Origin: Planctomycetota bacterium
GTDB lineage: Bacteria > Planctomycetota > UBA8742 > UBA2392
NCBI GenBank assembly: GCA_020425605.1
Contig: JAGQRH010000010.1
Location: 59,392 to 123,391, forward strand
Direction: 5' to 3'
Length of the DNA: 64,000 bases
The translations under genes were made by a program, and so were the position numbers. Numbering within the stretch: the first letter of the stretch is position 1; each line of letters opens with the position of its first letter. The notes under the pieces are model-generated. The model searched no databases and was not told where the DNA came from. It saw nothing but the letters and a program-made list of their open reading frames with translations. Positions 17,651 to 25,380 of this stretch are shown in pieces.

Positions 17651-18274
17651 TTAGCGATAGACGGCTGACTTCTCGGATACGCGGCGGATCTTGTGACCGC
17701 CCTTGAAGATCAACTCGTCGGTTTCCGTATCGATCAGTTCAAACGTGTAGAGGATCGTGTCGTCCTCATACTCGCCGTCGGTCATCGACAGGGTGCTGAA
17801 CTTTGCCTTCAGGAAGTAGTCAGCGCCAAGCTTGGTACGACGGCCGGTACGGTCCGTACGCTCGCCGGCTTCTTTCTCTTCTTTTTCAGCTGCCACCGCT
17901 TCCTGCACGTCGCTGTCACGCTGTGAAAAGCGCATCTCGTCGCGCGTGTAGCGATCCATCAGCTCAACCAGCAGGTCTTCCTGGAAGATCTGGCTGACTT
18001 CAGGAAAGCGCGTGTCGTTCTGCGGGCGGATGACCGCGATGATCGGCGCATCGCCGTACTTCGCGATGAAGCGCTTTGAAATCTTCTGCTTCTCCATCTG
18101 GTCGGCGATGGAATCCGTAACTTCAAGCAAGTCCGCCGAGTACGGGCCCGAGCTTTCCGGCCCTACCTCGTCGTCTTCAAGATCCTGGCGAGTGGACTGA
18201 CGGCAGCCGGTACCAACGCCGCTGGCCGCGGCAACAAACCCAAGCAACAGCAAAATGACCAAGAACCTGTGCAT
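17651..18274 (-). CDS. LpoB-like lipoprotein (penicillin-binding-protein activator family)
   Basis: A 207-residue protein with a signal sequence (MHRFLVILLLLGFVAAASGVGTGC). The core resembles LpoB: TDSIADQMEKQKISKRF, APIIAVIRPQNDTRFPEVSQIF, MRFSQRDS, ADYFLKAKFSTLS and YTFELIDTETDELIFKGGHKIRR. In enterobacteria LpoB is an outer-membrane lipoprotein that stimulates the bifunctional peptidoglycan synthase PBP1B; homologues elsewhere are mostly uncharacterised. A charged insert (about 125-150, EEKEEKEAGERTDRTGRRT) is unlike E. coli LpoB. The neighbouring TPR lipoprotein supports an envelope role. Confidence 0.75.
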   Translation of the reverse strand: MHRFLVILLLLGFVAAASGVGTGCRQSTRQDLEDDEVGPESSGPYSADLLEVTDSIADQMEKQKISKRFIAKYGDAPIIAVIRPQNDTRFPEVSQIFQEDLLVELMDRYTRDEMRFSQRDSDVQEAVAAEKEEKEAGERTDRTGRRTKLGADYFLKAKFSTLSMTDGEYEDDTILYTFELIDTETDELIFKGGHKIRRVSEKSAVYR

Positions 18275-18439
18275 CGACGTCTCCTGATATATTCGGCCCT
18301 AAGTGAGCGTCGGATAGGGTACCCCACGGGGCGAATCTGGCAAGCCGCACCAGCGGTTGACAGTCACCCCGCCAGAGTCGACAGTGACCGCAACCGGCAG
18401 CGTCAGCAGCACTTACCGCCGACAGACAAGCAGCCTCCC

Positions 18440-19495
18440 ATGGAACCGAACTTCCGCAAACTCGACACAGCCGAGATCACCGTGCCGGAAAGCGCCGAAG
18501 GTGAGCGCCTCGACCGGTTCCTTCATGCGCACTGGCCCGACTACTCCCGGACGCTGTTGGCAGGCCTCGTCCGAGATGGCCATGTCACGATTCAGGGCCT
18601 CGCACCAACCAAGGTAAAGCCGGCATTGAAACTGGAAACCGGCCAGGTCATCAAGATCGAGAAGCCCGCACTTGAGGAGGCCGAGCTAGAGGCCGAAGAT
18701 ATCCCGCTGGAAGTGCTTTTCGAAGACGACGCCATCATCGTGATCAACAAGCCGGCTGACCTGGCCGTACATCCGCCCAAGGCCGGGCGCGGCGGCACAC
18801 TCGCCAATGCTCTGCTGTTTCACTTTAAGAAGCTGAGCCGTCCGGACCCGATTCGGCCCGGAATCGTGCACCGCCTCGACGCCGACACCAGTGGTGTGAT
18901 CGTCTGCGCCAAGGACGACAGTGCGCACTTCAAGCTGGCCAAGCAGTTCGAGCAGCGCACGGTTAACAAAGAATATGTCGCCATCGTTCGCGGCCGCATG
19001 AAACAGACGACGGGAACCATAGACATGCCGATCGGCCGTCACCCGGACCACTATGAAATGCAGCGGGTACACCCGGAGGGCAAGCCGGCGGTCACCGACT
19101 GGGAAGTGCTGGAGGCATTCAAGCGCTTCACGTTGTTGAGGCTCAAGCCGCGCAGCGGGCGCACGCACCAGTTGCGGGTGCACCTGGCTGCGATCAATCA
19201 CCCGATCGTCGGCGACCGACTCTATTCGCGCAAACCGCCGCTCACCCGCAGCGAAGTCATGGGCACAGAGCCCGCACCCGGCGAGCCGCCGCTCATTGCC
19301 CGCCAGGCGCTGCATGCCGCAAAACTGGAGTTCGACCATCCGCACACGGGCGAACGCGTCCGCTTCGAGGCGCCGCTGCCTGAAGACATCCGTCGCGCGC
19401 TCGACGCCCTGCGCGAAGGCCCGCGCGCACCTGCACGGGAAGACGGGAAGGATTCGACCGCAGCGGCTGTTCCAGACGCGGAGGAAACACCGTGA
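18440..19495 (+). CDS. RluA-family RNA pseudouridine synthase
   Basis: A 351-residue enzyme with an N-terminal S4 domain (EGERLDRFLHAHWPDYSRTLL, here read as ERLDRFLHAHW and RTLLAGLVRDG) and the catalytic domain with HRLDADTSG (Asp147), YVAIVRGRM and the RNA-contact motif SGRTHQLRVHLAAINHP. It is closer to canonical RluD/RluC than the gene at 237. I start at ATG 18440; the frame stays open upstream to 18269 but that part overlaps the divergent LpoB-like gene and its promoter space. The stop TGA overlaps the GTG start of the next gene (GTGA), so the two are coupled. Confidence 0.92.
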   Translation: MEPNFRKLDTAEITVPESAEGERLDRFLHAHWPDYSRTLLAGLVRDGHVTIQGLAPTKVKPALKLETGQVIKIEKPALEEAELEAEDIPLEVLFEDDAIIVINKPADLAVHPPKAGRGGTLANALLFHFKKLSRPDPIRPGIVHRLDADTSGVIVCAKDDSAHFKLAKQFEQRTVNKEYVAIVRGRMKQTTGTIDMPIGRHPDHYEMQRVHPEGKPAVTDWEVLEAFKRFTLLRLKPRSGRTHQLRVHLAAINHPIVGDRLYSRKPPLTRSEVMGTEPAPGEPPLIARQALHAAKLEFDHPHTGERVRFEAPLPEDIRRALDALREGPRAPAREDGKDSTAAAVPDAEETP

Positions 19496-20022
19496 AGTAT
19501 TCTCTGCCCGCGTTCGCAATTCTATGCGCGCTGTTGTTCAGCGCTTGTCCGGCCGAACACCCGCCCGCGAACGTTCCGGGCGGCAAGGCGGCCGGCATGG
19601 TGATTGGCTCGACGTTCGACGGCGCGCCCCTGACCATCGGGAAGGGCGAGCTTGAAGGCAAAGCGGTGGTGATCACGTACTTTGCCACCTGGTGAGGCGC
19701 TTGTGCAAAAGAGGCGCCCGTGCTGGCGTCGCTGAAGGCTGAGTACGAATCCAAGGGCGTCTACTTCATCTCGCTCACGATTGAGCCCAATGATGATGCC
19801 TCTGCTGTAGCCAGCTGGCTCAAACGCGCGGGCGCCGAGAGCCTGAATACGGCGCGGGCTTCAGACGGCGTGAAGGACCAGATGATCCGCATGGGCGGCG
19901 CCGAGCCCGGTGCCATTCCGGCGAACGTAATGATCTCCGCCGGCGGCGAAGTCACACGCTCACTGGTTGCGCCCTTCAAGCATGCCGATCTGGAAAGCGC
20001 CGTGGCCGCACTGGCCAACTAG
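19492..20022 (+). CDS. TlpA-like thiol-disulfide oxidoreductase lipoprotein, probable selenoprotein (UxxC)
   Basis: Read through an in-frame TGA at 19693-19695, this is a 176-residue thioredoxin-fold lipoprotein. It has a signal with lipobox FSAC (Cys19), then VVITYFATW, the TGA (position 68), GAC and KEAPVLASLKAEY. Family members have FATWCGPCxxEAP, so the TGA sits exactly at the first redox Cys and gives Trp-Sec-Gly-Ala-Cys. The frame stays open and protein-like on both sides, including the cis-Pro strand IPANVMISAGG. The start is GTG 19492, overlapping the RluA stop. The role would be reduction of disulfides or peroxides in the periplasm. The alternative is a TGC-to-TGA nonsense mutation. 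Confidence 0.72.
19713..19730 (+). promoter_or_regulatory. Candidate bacterial SECIS hairpin downstream of the UGA
   Basis: GGCGCC (19713-19718), loop CGTGCT, GGCGTC (19725-19730): a six-pair stem with one G-T pair. The apical loop begins 24 bases after the UGA and has G as its second base, which is compatible with published bacterial SECIS models. A competing 7-pair stem starts directly after the UGA (19696-19718) and uses the same GGCGCC. Seen by eye; no folding energy was computed. Confidence 0.4.
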
Positions 20023-20232
20023 CACGTAACGTTCCATTACATCGATGCACAATTCTTTGCGAATGCGGCCTCGGTGAACGTCCGAGAAAAAAAGCTCAAG
20101 CGCCGTATCTGCATGCCACGATAAGAGTTAGCGATCGCACCGATTGCCTGCGCTGGTTTGGCACGGCACACGCTATCGTTGCGGAAGTTTGCTCAGAACA
20201 TTCTAACGATCTAAAAACACAGGAGTTACGAC

Positions 20233-20373
20233 ATGAAGAAGTTCGCTCTCGCGGTCGTCCTGATCGCCTTCGGCGCCCTGATGGTTGCCGGTTGCCCGTC
20301 TGACAACAAGGCCAGCAACACCGGCGGCAGCGGCAACGCCGCTCCGGCCAACGCCCCGGCCAACAACAAGTAG
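20233..20373 (+). CDS. 46-residue small lipoprotein
   Basis: ATG 20233 is preceded by AGGAG at a good distance. The product has a Lys-Lys N-terminus, a hydrophobic stretch (FALAVVLIAFGALMVAGC) with lipobox VAGC at Cys21, and a short tail of Asn, Gly, Ala and Pro (ASNTGGSGNAAPANAPANNK). It is followed directly by a hairpin and a strong terminator, so it is probably its own transcription unit and may be highly expressed. Such tiny lipoproteins recall entericidin-like or bacterial Lpp-type proteins, but no homology can be claimed. About 210 bases of leader with no other gene precede it. Confidence 0.72.
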   Translation: MKKFALAVVLIAFGALMVAGCPSDNKASNTGGSGNAAPANAPANNK

Positions 20374-20382
20374 TGATATCAA

Positions 20383-20439
20383 CGGCCGGCTTGCCGGCCT
20401 GAGACTGATGAACCCCGGGGAATCATCCCCGGGGTTTTT
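20383..20439 (+). terminator. Double hairpin with Rho-independent terminator
   Basis: A first palindrome GGCCGGC-TT-GCCGGCC (20383-20398) is followed by AACCCCGGGG, loop AATCAT, CCCCGGGGTT (20411-20436) and TTTTT. The second is a textbook intrinsic terminator for the small lipoprotein gene. Confidence 0.9.
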
Positions 20440-20520
20440 CAATTTGGACTCAGCATTTCCCGTGAGATTCGCTGCAACACCCACACTACTCAACACGTCA
20501 AACGACCGAAAACGGAGATC

Positions 20521-21534
20521 ATGATGCGCATGTTGAAAGTGCTGGCTGCAGTGGCTGCGATCGGGCTGATCACGCCATTCGCGCTCGCCCAGGACACGAA
20601 GAAGGACACAAACAAGGACCCGAAGGAAGAGCGAAAGACGGAGTCCAAAAAGGACGCCGAGGGCGAAGGCAAGGAATCCAAAACCAAGTTCGACCGCGGC
20701 GATGAGAAGGCAGAAAAGTTCCTCAAGCGCGCCTACATCCGCGTCTACTCCGCCGAGGCGGCGGGCCTGAAGAAGCTGCACGCCGGCGCCGACATCGGCG
20801 TTGACGCGAGTGCCTTCGGCATGGGCGAAATGCCCTTCGGCGGCGAGATCTGGTGGAAGACCGGCGGCGCAGCCATCTGGGAAAGCACCGACGAAGACAC
20901 CGGCAGCAGCCCGCTGGGCAACATCTCAGCATTGGCCAAGGGCCTCTTCGAGCCCTACCTGGCGTACGTCACCGGCTTCGAGTCCTGGGACGTCCGCTTC
21001 AAGCAGGCCAGCTTTGCGTTCGGTGACCCCATCACGGAAGGTGAAGGCGACAAGGCCAAGGAAGTCGCCAAGACCGTGGTCGTGAAGTACGCCGACGACA
21101 AGCGCGCAGAGGAAACCTTCGCGATCGCCGAGAACAAGGTACTCAGCGTCAGTAAGGATGCCGATGTCCAGGGGCAGAAGGCCCGCGTGACCTTCAGCTT
21201 CGAGTATGAGGACAAGGGCGACAAGCTGCGCATCACCTCGATCACCGGCTCAACCGAAGTCGACATGAGCGCGCTGCCGGGCCAGGAGCCGGACCCGAAG
21301 AACCCCGTGCCGAAGGGCGCCAGCAAGGAAAAGCTGGAAGGCACCATCAAGGTGACCAAGTACGGCAAGGTCGGTGAGTTTGACGTCGCGCTCGAGCTGG
21401 AAGGCAGCATGAGCCTGATGGGAATGAGCTTCCCGGCCACCATGAAACTCGACGAAGCCAAGATCAACGACGACGTCAAGGATGAAGACTTCCCCGAAGG
21501 GGCGAAGGAAGAATCCAGCGACGACGAGTTCTAG
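20521..21534 (+). CDS. Exported protein of unknown function
   Basis: A 337-residue protein with a signal peptide (LKVLAAVAAIGLITPFALAQ). Residues about 25-65 are Lys/Glu/Asp-rich and probably disordered. The remainder is beta-rich (ARVTFSFEYEDKG, RITSITGSTEVDMSALPG, EFDVALELEGSMSLMGMSF), with an acidic tail. The alternating strands could form a LolA-like or lipocalin-like half barrel, but no motif identifies a family. ATG 20521 or 20524 could be the start; GGAGATC lies upstream. It has its own strong terminator. A similar N-terminal Gln-Asp signal end occurs in other exported proteins here (27126, 55856). Confidence 0.7.
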   Translation: MMRMLKVLAAVAAIGLITPFALAQDTKKDTNKDPKEERKTESKKDAEGEGKESKTKFDRGDEKAEKFLKRAYIRVYSAEAAGLKKLHAGADIGVDASAFGMGEMPFGGEIWWKTGGAAIWESTDEDTGSSPLGNISALAKGLFEPYLAYVTGFESWDVRFKQASFAFGDPITEGEGDKAKEVAKTVVVKYADDKRAEETFAIAENKVLSVSKDADVQGQKARVTFSFEYEDKGDKLRITSITGSTEVDMSALPGQEPDPKNPVPKGASKEKLEGTIKVTKYGKVGEFDVALELEGSMSLMGMSFPATMKLDEAKINDDVKDEDFPEGAKEESSDDEF

Positions 21535-21600
21535 TCCAGGACCCCACGCCGGGACTAAGCGGGGATCGAACCCTTGGGGGCCGGTCCCCGTTCCATTTCG

Positions 21601-21632
21601 AACAGGCCCGCGGCAGAAGCCGCGGGCCTGTT
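21601..21632. terminator. Bidirectional terminator between convergent genes
   Basis: AACAGGCCCGCGGC, loop AGAA, GCCGCGGGCCTGTT: a 14-bp perfect stem whose A and T ends give short U tracts in both directions. It lies between the exported protein gene and the convergent FAD/Fe-S fusion gene. Confidence 0.85.
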
Positions 21633-21658
21633 CGTATTCGATCTCGCATGTCACTGGT

Positions 21659-24600
21659 TTAACCCAGGGCTTCAAACAGCAGTCGAAGCGGGTGGACGAC
21701 TCGCGTTCCTTCTTTGCCGTCTTCGCTGGTCTGAACGCCCTGCCGGATCTGCGTCTGGCACACGCCGCAGCTTGATGTCACGACATCCGGCCGCGCGAGA
21801 TTGATCTTCGTGAACAGCGGCTGGCCGATCTTGATGCTCATGTCGAAGTTGCTGGTCTTCAGGCCGAACGTGCCGCTCAGCCCGCAGCAGCCGGCATTCA
21901 GGTTGACGGTCGTGTTCTCATCCAGCATGTCGATCAGCTTCTTTGCCGACTCCCCAATGCCGAGCACCTTGCTGTGGCACGGCAGATGCCACGCGATGCG
22001 CTCGCCCAGGGGCTTGAGTTGCTTGCGCATCTGCTCGTGCGAGAAGATCTCAAGCAGGAACTCGTGCGCGTCCACGCAGGCATCTGCTATCTCGCGCGTG
22101 CTTTCCGACTCATGAATGCGAGGCCACTCTCGCTTGGCTGCCAGCATGCAACTGGGCGCGCTGAACACCACCTTTGCGCCGCGCTTGACCGGCTTGAGCA
22201 GCTTGTCGACATTCTCGCGCGTGTCCTGCCGCGCACCCCGTGAATCGCCCTGGGTGATCTTGCTGATGCCGCAACAGTTCAAGGCCGGCGAGTGCACCGT
22301 GATTCCAAGCGCCGTCAGGATCTCGATGAGCGTGGCTTTCTCGCCGTCCGGGTCGTAGTACTCGGCGTAGCAGCCGGGGAAGACGACGACTTCGGCCGGC
22401 AGCTTGGCCCGCAGCTCGTCGGGTACATCCAGCACGCGCAAGCGACGAACGCCCTCAGGCTTCTTGTAGACGGGCAGCTTGCGCCGCTCGTCGAGGCCCG
22501 TGACGCTCTGGGCCACGCCGCGCAGGAAGCGGTTCTTCAGCAGTCGATTGGTCATGCCCGCCATGCTCTGGCCGACCTTGCCCATGCGGTCAGGCTTGCT
22601 GAGCATGTCGGCGACCATGCCGCCGCTGCCCTCACGATCAACGAATTGCTCGCGGAACACCATGCTGATGCCGGGGATGTCCACTTGCGTCGGGCACTCG
22701 ACCAGGCACTGCTCGCAGGAAATACACAGGTCCAGGTTCGCCTTGAACTCGGCATCGAGCAGCAGGTTCGCATCCAGCCGGCCGCTGACGACACCGCGCA
22801 GCAGGTTGGCCTTGGCGCGCGCGCTGTACTTCTCTTCCTTGCCGACGCGCATCAGCGGGCAATAGTTGCGGCACTTGCCGCAGCCGTGGCATTTCTCGAT
22901 CTCGTCCAGCACACTTGCCTTGTCAAGTTGCGTGCCGGTCGCTTGGCGGGCGTAGTCTTCCCCCACTCGCAGGAAGCTGGTGATGCTCCGGTCGCTGTCC
23001 TTCGGGACGATCTTGTTGAGGGGGTTCAGCAGACCTCGCGGGTCGAACAGCTCCTTGACTTGCTCGAACAGTGGATACACCTCGCCGTACATCTTCCGCA
23101 GATAGGGCGTGCGCATCAGCCCATCGCCGTGTTCGCCGCTGATGGTCCCCTTCAGCGACTTGATCAGCTCAAACACTTCTTCGGCCGCCTTGCGCATGCG
23201 GGCGCGGTCTTCTTCAGCCTTGCAATTCGCGAACGGATTGACGTGCAGGTTGCCCTCACCACCATGGCCGAAGAGATGTGCCTTGAAGCCGTTGGCCTCG
23301 CAGATCGCCTTGAAGCCGGCGATGAACTCGGGCAGCTTCCAGGGCGGAACGGCGCAGTCTTCAATCCAGCGTGTCGGCTTGTAGTCACCCTCCACGCGGC
23401 TCAGGATCGGGCTGGCGACTTTTCGGACCGTCCACGCTTTCTCGAGCTCGGCTGCGTCGTAGGCGGCCTTGCCTTCAAATGCGGGGCCTTCGTCTACGAT
23501 CAGCTTGAGTGCGTCATTCACTTGCTGGCGCGTGCGCATCTCGTCGTCATCCCAGTACTCGACGATCAGCACGCTGACCAGCTTGTCCGGCATGCCCTCG
23601 GCGACGCGCGGATCTGACTTCGCGGCGACGTCAATAATCGTGCGGTCGAGGACTTCCAGCTTGGTCGGGCGCGTCGGCAGCAGCTTGACTACGCCTTCGG
23701 CCATCGCCTCGTTGCTGTCAAACCAAAGCGTCAGGCCGGCCTGCTTGCGCGGCAGCTTCAGCACTCGAAGTCGTGCCTCGAGCAGGATGCCAAGCGTGCC
23801 CTCACTGCCACTGAACAGGCGCGGCATGTCCAGCACGCCGCCCTGGTCGCCCGCGCCGATGGCCGGGTCGAATTCCACGCGCGGGCAATACGCCTGCCGG
23901 TCTGAGCCACTCAGGTCGTCGTGCAGAAGCTCGAAGACGTTGTAGCCGCTGCTGCTGCGTGTTGATTCCGGGCGCTCGCCGGCGATCAGCGCGGCGTTGT
24001 CGCGCGCGATCTTGAGTGTCGCTTCGGCCAGCTTGATCTCGGCCGCGCTGGCATCTTCCGGGAACTGGATCTTTCCTTCGGGCAAGACCTCCAGCGGCCG
24101 AAGTTTCACGCGCTCGCCGTCGGCCAGCAGCACATCCAGCTCAAGCAGGTAGTCCTTGCTGGTACCCCACCTGATCGACTTGGCGCCGCCGCTGTTGTTG
24201 CTGACCATTGCGCCGACCGTGCACCATGGGCTGCTGCTGGGATCAGGCGGCCAGAACATGTTGAAGCTGCCCAATTCAACGTCAAAGTCGTCCTTCACCA
24301 CACCGGGCTGAACGCGTGCCCAGCCGTCGCTGGGCTGGACCTCGAGAATGCGGTTCATGTGGACGGCAAAGTCGAGGATGATCCCCTGTCCCAGCGACTG
24401 GCCAGCGACGCCGCTGCCGGCCCCGCGGCAGGTGACCGGCACCTGGTGCTCGCGCGCGAACTGCATGGTCTTGATGACGTCGTCGGCATCCATCGGCTCG
24501 ACGATGCAGCTCGGCCACACTTCCACGATGCTGGCGCTGCTGGCGTACAGGGCGCGCGAGATTTCATCCCAGCGAACGGCGCCCTTCACATTGCGGCGCA

Positions 24601-24667
24601 GGCGCGAGTAATCGAGCTTGAATGCAGGCTTGGAATAGGCCCGAGGATCGGCCTGTGCAGTGGTCAT
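21659..24667 (-). CDS. FAD/Fe-S oxidoreductase fusion, GlcD-GlcF/D-lactate dehydrogenase type
   Basis: A 1002-residue fusion. The N-terminal half is an FAD-binding type 4 oxidase (CRGAGSGVAGQSLGQGIILD, GAMVSNNSGGAKSIRWG) with its FAD-oxidase C domain (AHLFGHGGEGNLHVNPF, GTISGEHGDGLMR). Two 4Fe-4S motifs follow near residues 593 (CHGCGKCRNYCP) and 648 (CISCEQCLVECP). The C-terminal part has two CCG domains (PGCYAEYYDPDG with NCCGISK near 797; WHLPCHSK with GCCGLSGTF near 926). Such fusions oxidise D-lactate, glycolate or other D-2-hydroxy acids and pass electrons to quinones. A divergent MarR regulator may control it. Confidence 0.93.
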   Translation of the reverse strand: MTTAQADPRAYSKPAFKLDYSRLRRNVKGAVRWDEISRALYASSASIVEVWPSCIVEPMDADDVIKTMQFAREHQVPVTCRGAGSGVAGQSLGQGIILDFAVHMNRILEVQPSDGWARVQPGVVKDDFDVELGSFNMFWPPDPSSSPWCTVGAMVSNNSGGAKSIRWGTSKDYLLELDVLLADGERVKLRPLEVLPEGKIQFPEDASAAEIKLAEATLKIARDNAALIAGERPESTRSSSGYNVFELLHDDLSGSDRQAYCPRVEFDPAIGAGDQGGVLDMPRLFSGSEGTLGILLEARLRVLKLPRKQAGLTLWFDSNEAMAEGVVKLLPTRPTKLEVLDRTIIDVAAKSDPRVAEGMPDKLVSVLIVEYWDDDEMRTRQQVNDALKLIVDEGPAFEGKAAYDAAELEKAWTVRKVASPILSRVEGDYKPTRWIEDCAVPPWKLPEFIAGFKAICEANGFKAHLFGHGGEGNLHVNPFANCKAEEDRARMRKAAEEVFELIKSLKGTISGEHGDGLMRTPYLRKMYGEVYPLFEQVKELFDPRGLLNPLNKIVPKDSDRSITSFLRVGEDYARQATGTQLDKASVLDEIEKCHGCGKCRNYCPLMRVGKEEKYSARAKANLLRGVVSGRLDANLLLDAEFKANLDLCISCEQCLVECPTQVDIPGISMVFREQFVDREGSGGMVADMLSKPDRMGKVGQSMAGMTNRLLKNRFLRGVAQSVTGLDERRKLPVYKKPEGVRRLRVLDVPDELRAKLPAEVVVFPGCYAEYYDPDGEKATLIEILTALGITVHSPALNCCGISKITQGDSRGARQDTRENVDKLLKPVKRGAKVVFSAPSCMLAAKREWPRIHESESTREIADACVDAHEFLLEIFSHEQMRKQLKPLGERIAWHLPCHSKVLGIGESAKKLIDMLDENTTVNLNAGCCGLSGTFGLKTSNFDMSIKIGQPLFTKINLARPDVVTSSCGVCQTQIRQGVQTSEDGKEGTRVVHPLRLLFEALG

Positions 24668-24694
24668 GGTGGCTCAGTCTATCAACCACGGGTC

Positions 24695-24771
24695 TGCACG
24701 GCAGTGCACGCCACGCGGCGGCAATGGCCCCTCGCAATACCTTGCCATCGAACTATCCTACGGCCATCGAA
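24695..24771. promoter_or_regulatory. Candidate operator region between oxidoreductase and marR genes
   Basis: The 121-base divergent intergenic region contains an inverted repeat TGCAC-N4-GTGCA (24695-24708) and a direct repeat GCCATCGAA at 24744-24752 and 24763-24771, spaced 19 bases, about two helical turns. These are reasonable binding sites for the adjacent MarR protein. There is no experimental or comparative support. Confidence 0.35.
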
Positions 24772-24788
24772 ACAACCGGGGATAGTCA

Positions 24789-25223
24789 ATGAGCCAGACC
24801 TACCTCAAGCGCAGCCGGGCCGTTGCCCACCTGATTCTCACGTCGCAGCAGTTGTTCAAGGCCGTCACCGCGCTCGTGCGCCGCCACGACCTGACGGAAA
24901 GCCAGTACAACGCGCTGCGAATCCTGCGCGGCGCCGAGAAACGCGACGAGGAACTGACCCAGGCAGAGCTGGCCGAGCGCCTGATCGCCAGCCGCGCCAA
25001 CACAACGTGGATTCTCGACAAGCTCGAAGCCCGCAAGCTGATCCGCCGCAAGGGCCACCCGGACCGACGCAAGAACCTGGTCGAGATCACTACCGCGGGC
25101 CACCGCATGCTGGCCCGCATTGACCCCGAGTTTGAAAGCCTGCTGTCCGCCATTCTGGCAGAAGTCAGCGACGGCGAACTCGATACCGTGCTCGGGATTA
25201 TCGGAAAGTTTGAATTCAAATAA
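24789..25223 (+). CDS. MarR-family transcriptional regulator
   Basis: A 144-residue winged-helix regulator. HDLTESQYNALRIL is the typical helix before the DNA-binding domain; LTQAELAERLIASRANTTWILDKLEARKLIRR is the recognition helix region, and the wing contains GHPDRRKNLVEITTAG. MarR proteins bind as dimers to palindromes and usually repress a neighbouring gene until a small ligand binds. It is divergently transcribed from the FAD/Fe-S hydroxyacid oxidoreductase, which is the likely target. ATG 24789 has GGGGATAG upstream. Confidence 0.9.
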   Translation: MSQTYLKRSRAVAHLILTSQQLFKAVTALVRRHDLTESQYNALRILRGAEKRDEELTQAELAERLIASRANTTWILDKLEARKLIRRKGHPDRRKNLVEITTAGHRMLARIDPEFESLLSAILAEVSDGELDTVLGIIGKFEFK

Positions 25224-25380
25224 GCCGATGGCTCAGCAGAAACCCAGACGGCGCAACGGCAAACGCGTGTGGGGCTAGCGTGCACTAACACTGCCACCGG
25301 GCCGATTCGCTTTGGGGCTGGACGGGGTAGACCCGTTGGTATACTTGGCGCATGGCCGATAGGCCGCTCCGGACGTTCGC

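Noticed and set aside
19693..19695. Genome-wide UGA reassignment (code 25 or 4) as explanation of the in-frame TGA
   Set aside because: Many other genes here end in TGA at family-typical ends (for example fprA-neighbouring ATP-grasp, RluA at 19495, the M20 hydrolase), so UGA is a stop codon in general.
19720..20022. A separate gene starting at GTG 19720 after the TGA
   Set aside because: It is in the same frame as the upstream part, begins in the middle of the conserved KEAPVLASLK helix of the thioredoxin fold and has no ribosome site; a single read-through product explains it better.
20159..20174. Sigma-54-like promoter upstream of the 46-residue lipoprotein gene
   Set aside because: GG and GC are at the right spacing (TGGCACG then GC ten bases on), but the TT of the -12 element is missing and no activator gene is near; too weak to annotate.
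22292..23617. 441-residue open frame on the plus strand
   Set aside because: It is antisense to the FAD/Fe-S fusion gene, is rich in Ala, Leu, Val, Asp and His as mirror frames of GC-rich genes are, and has no ribosome site or domain.
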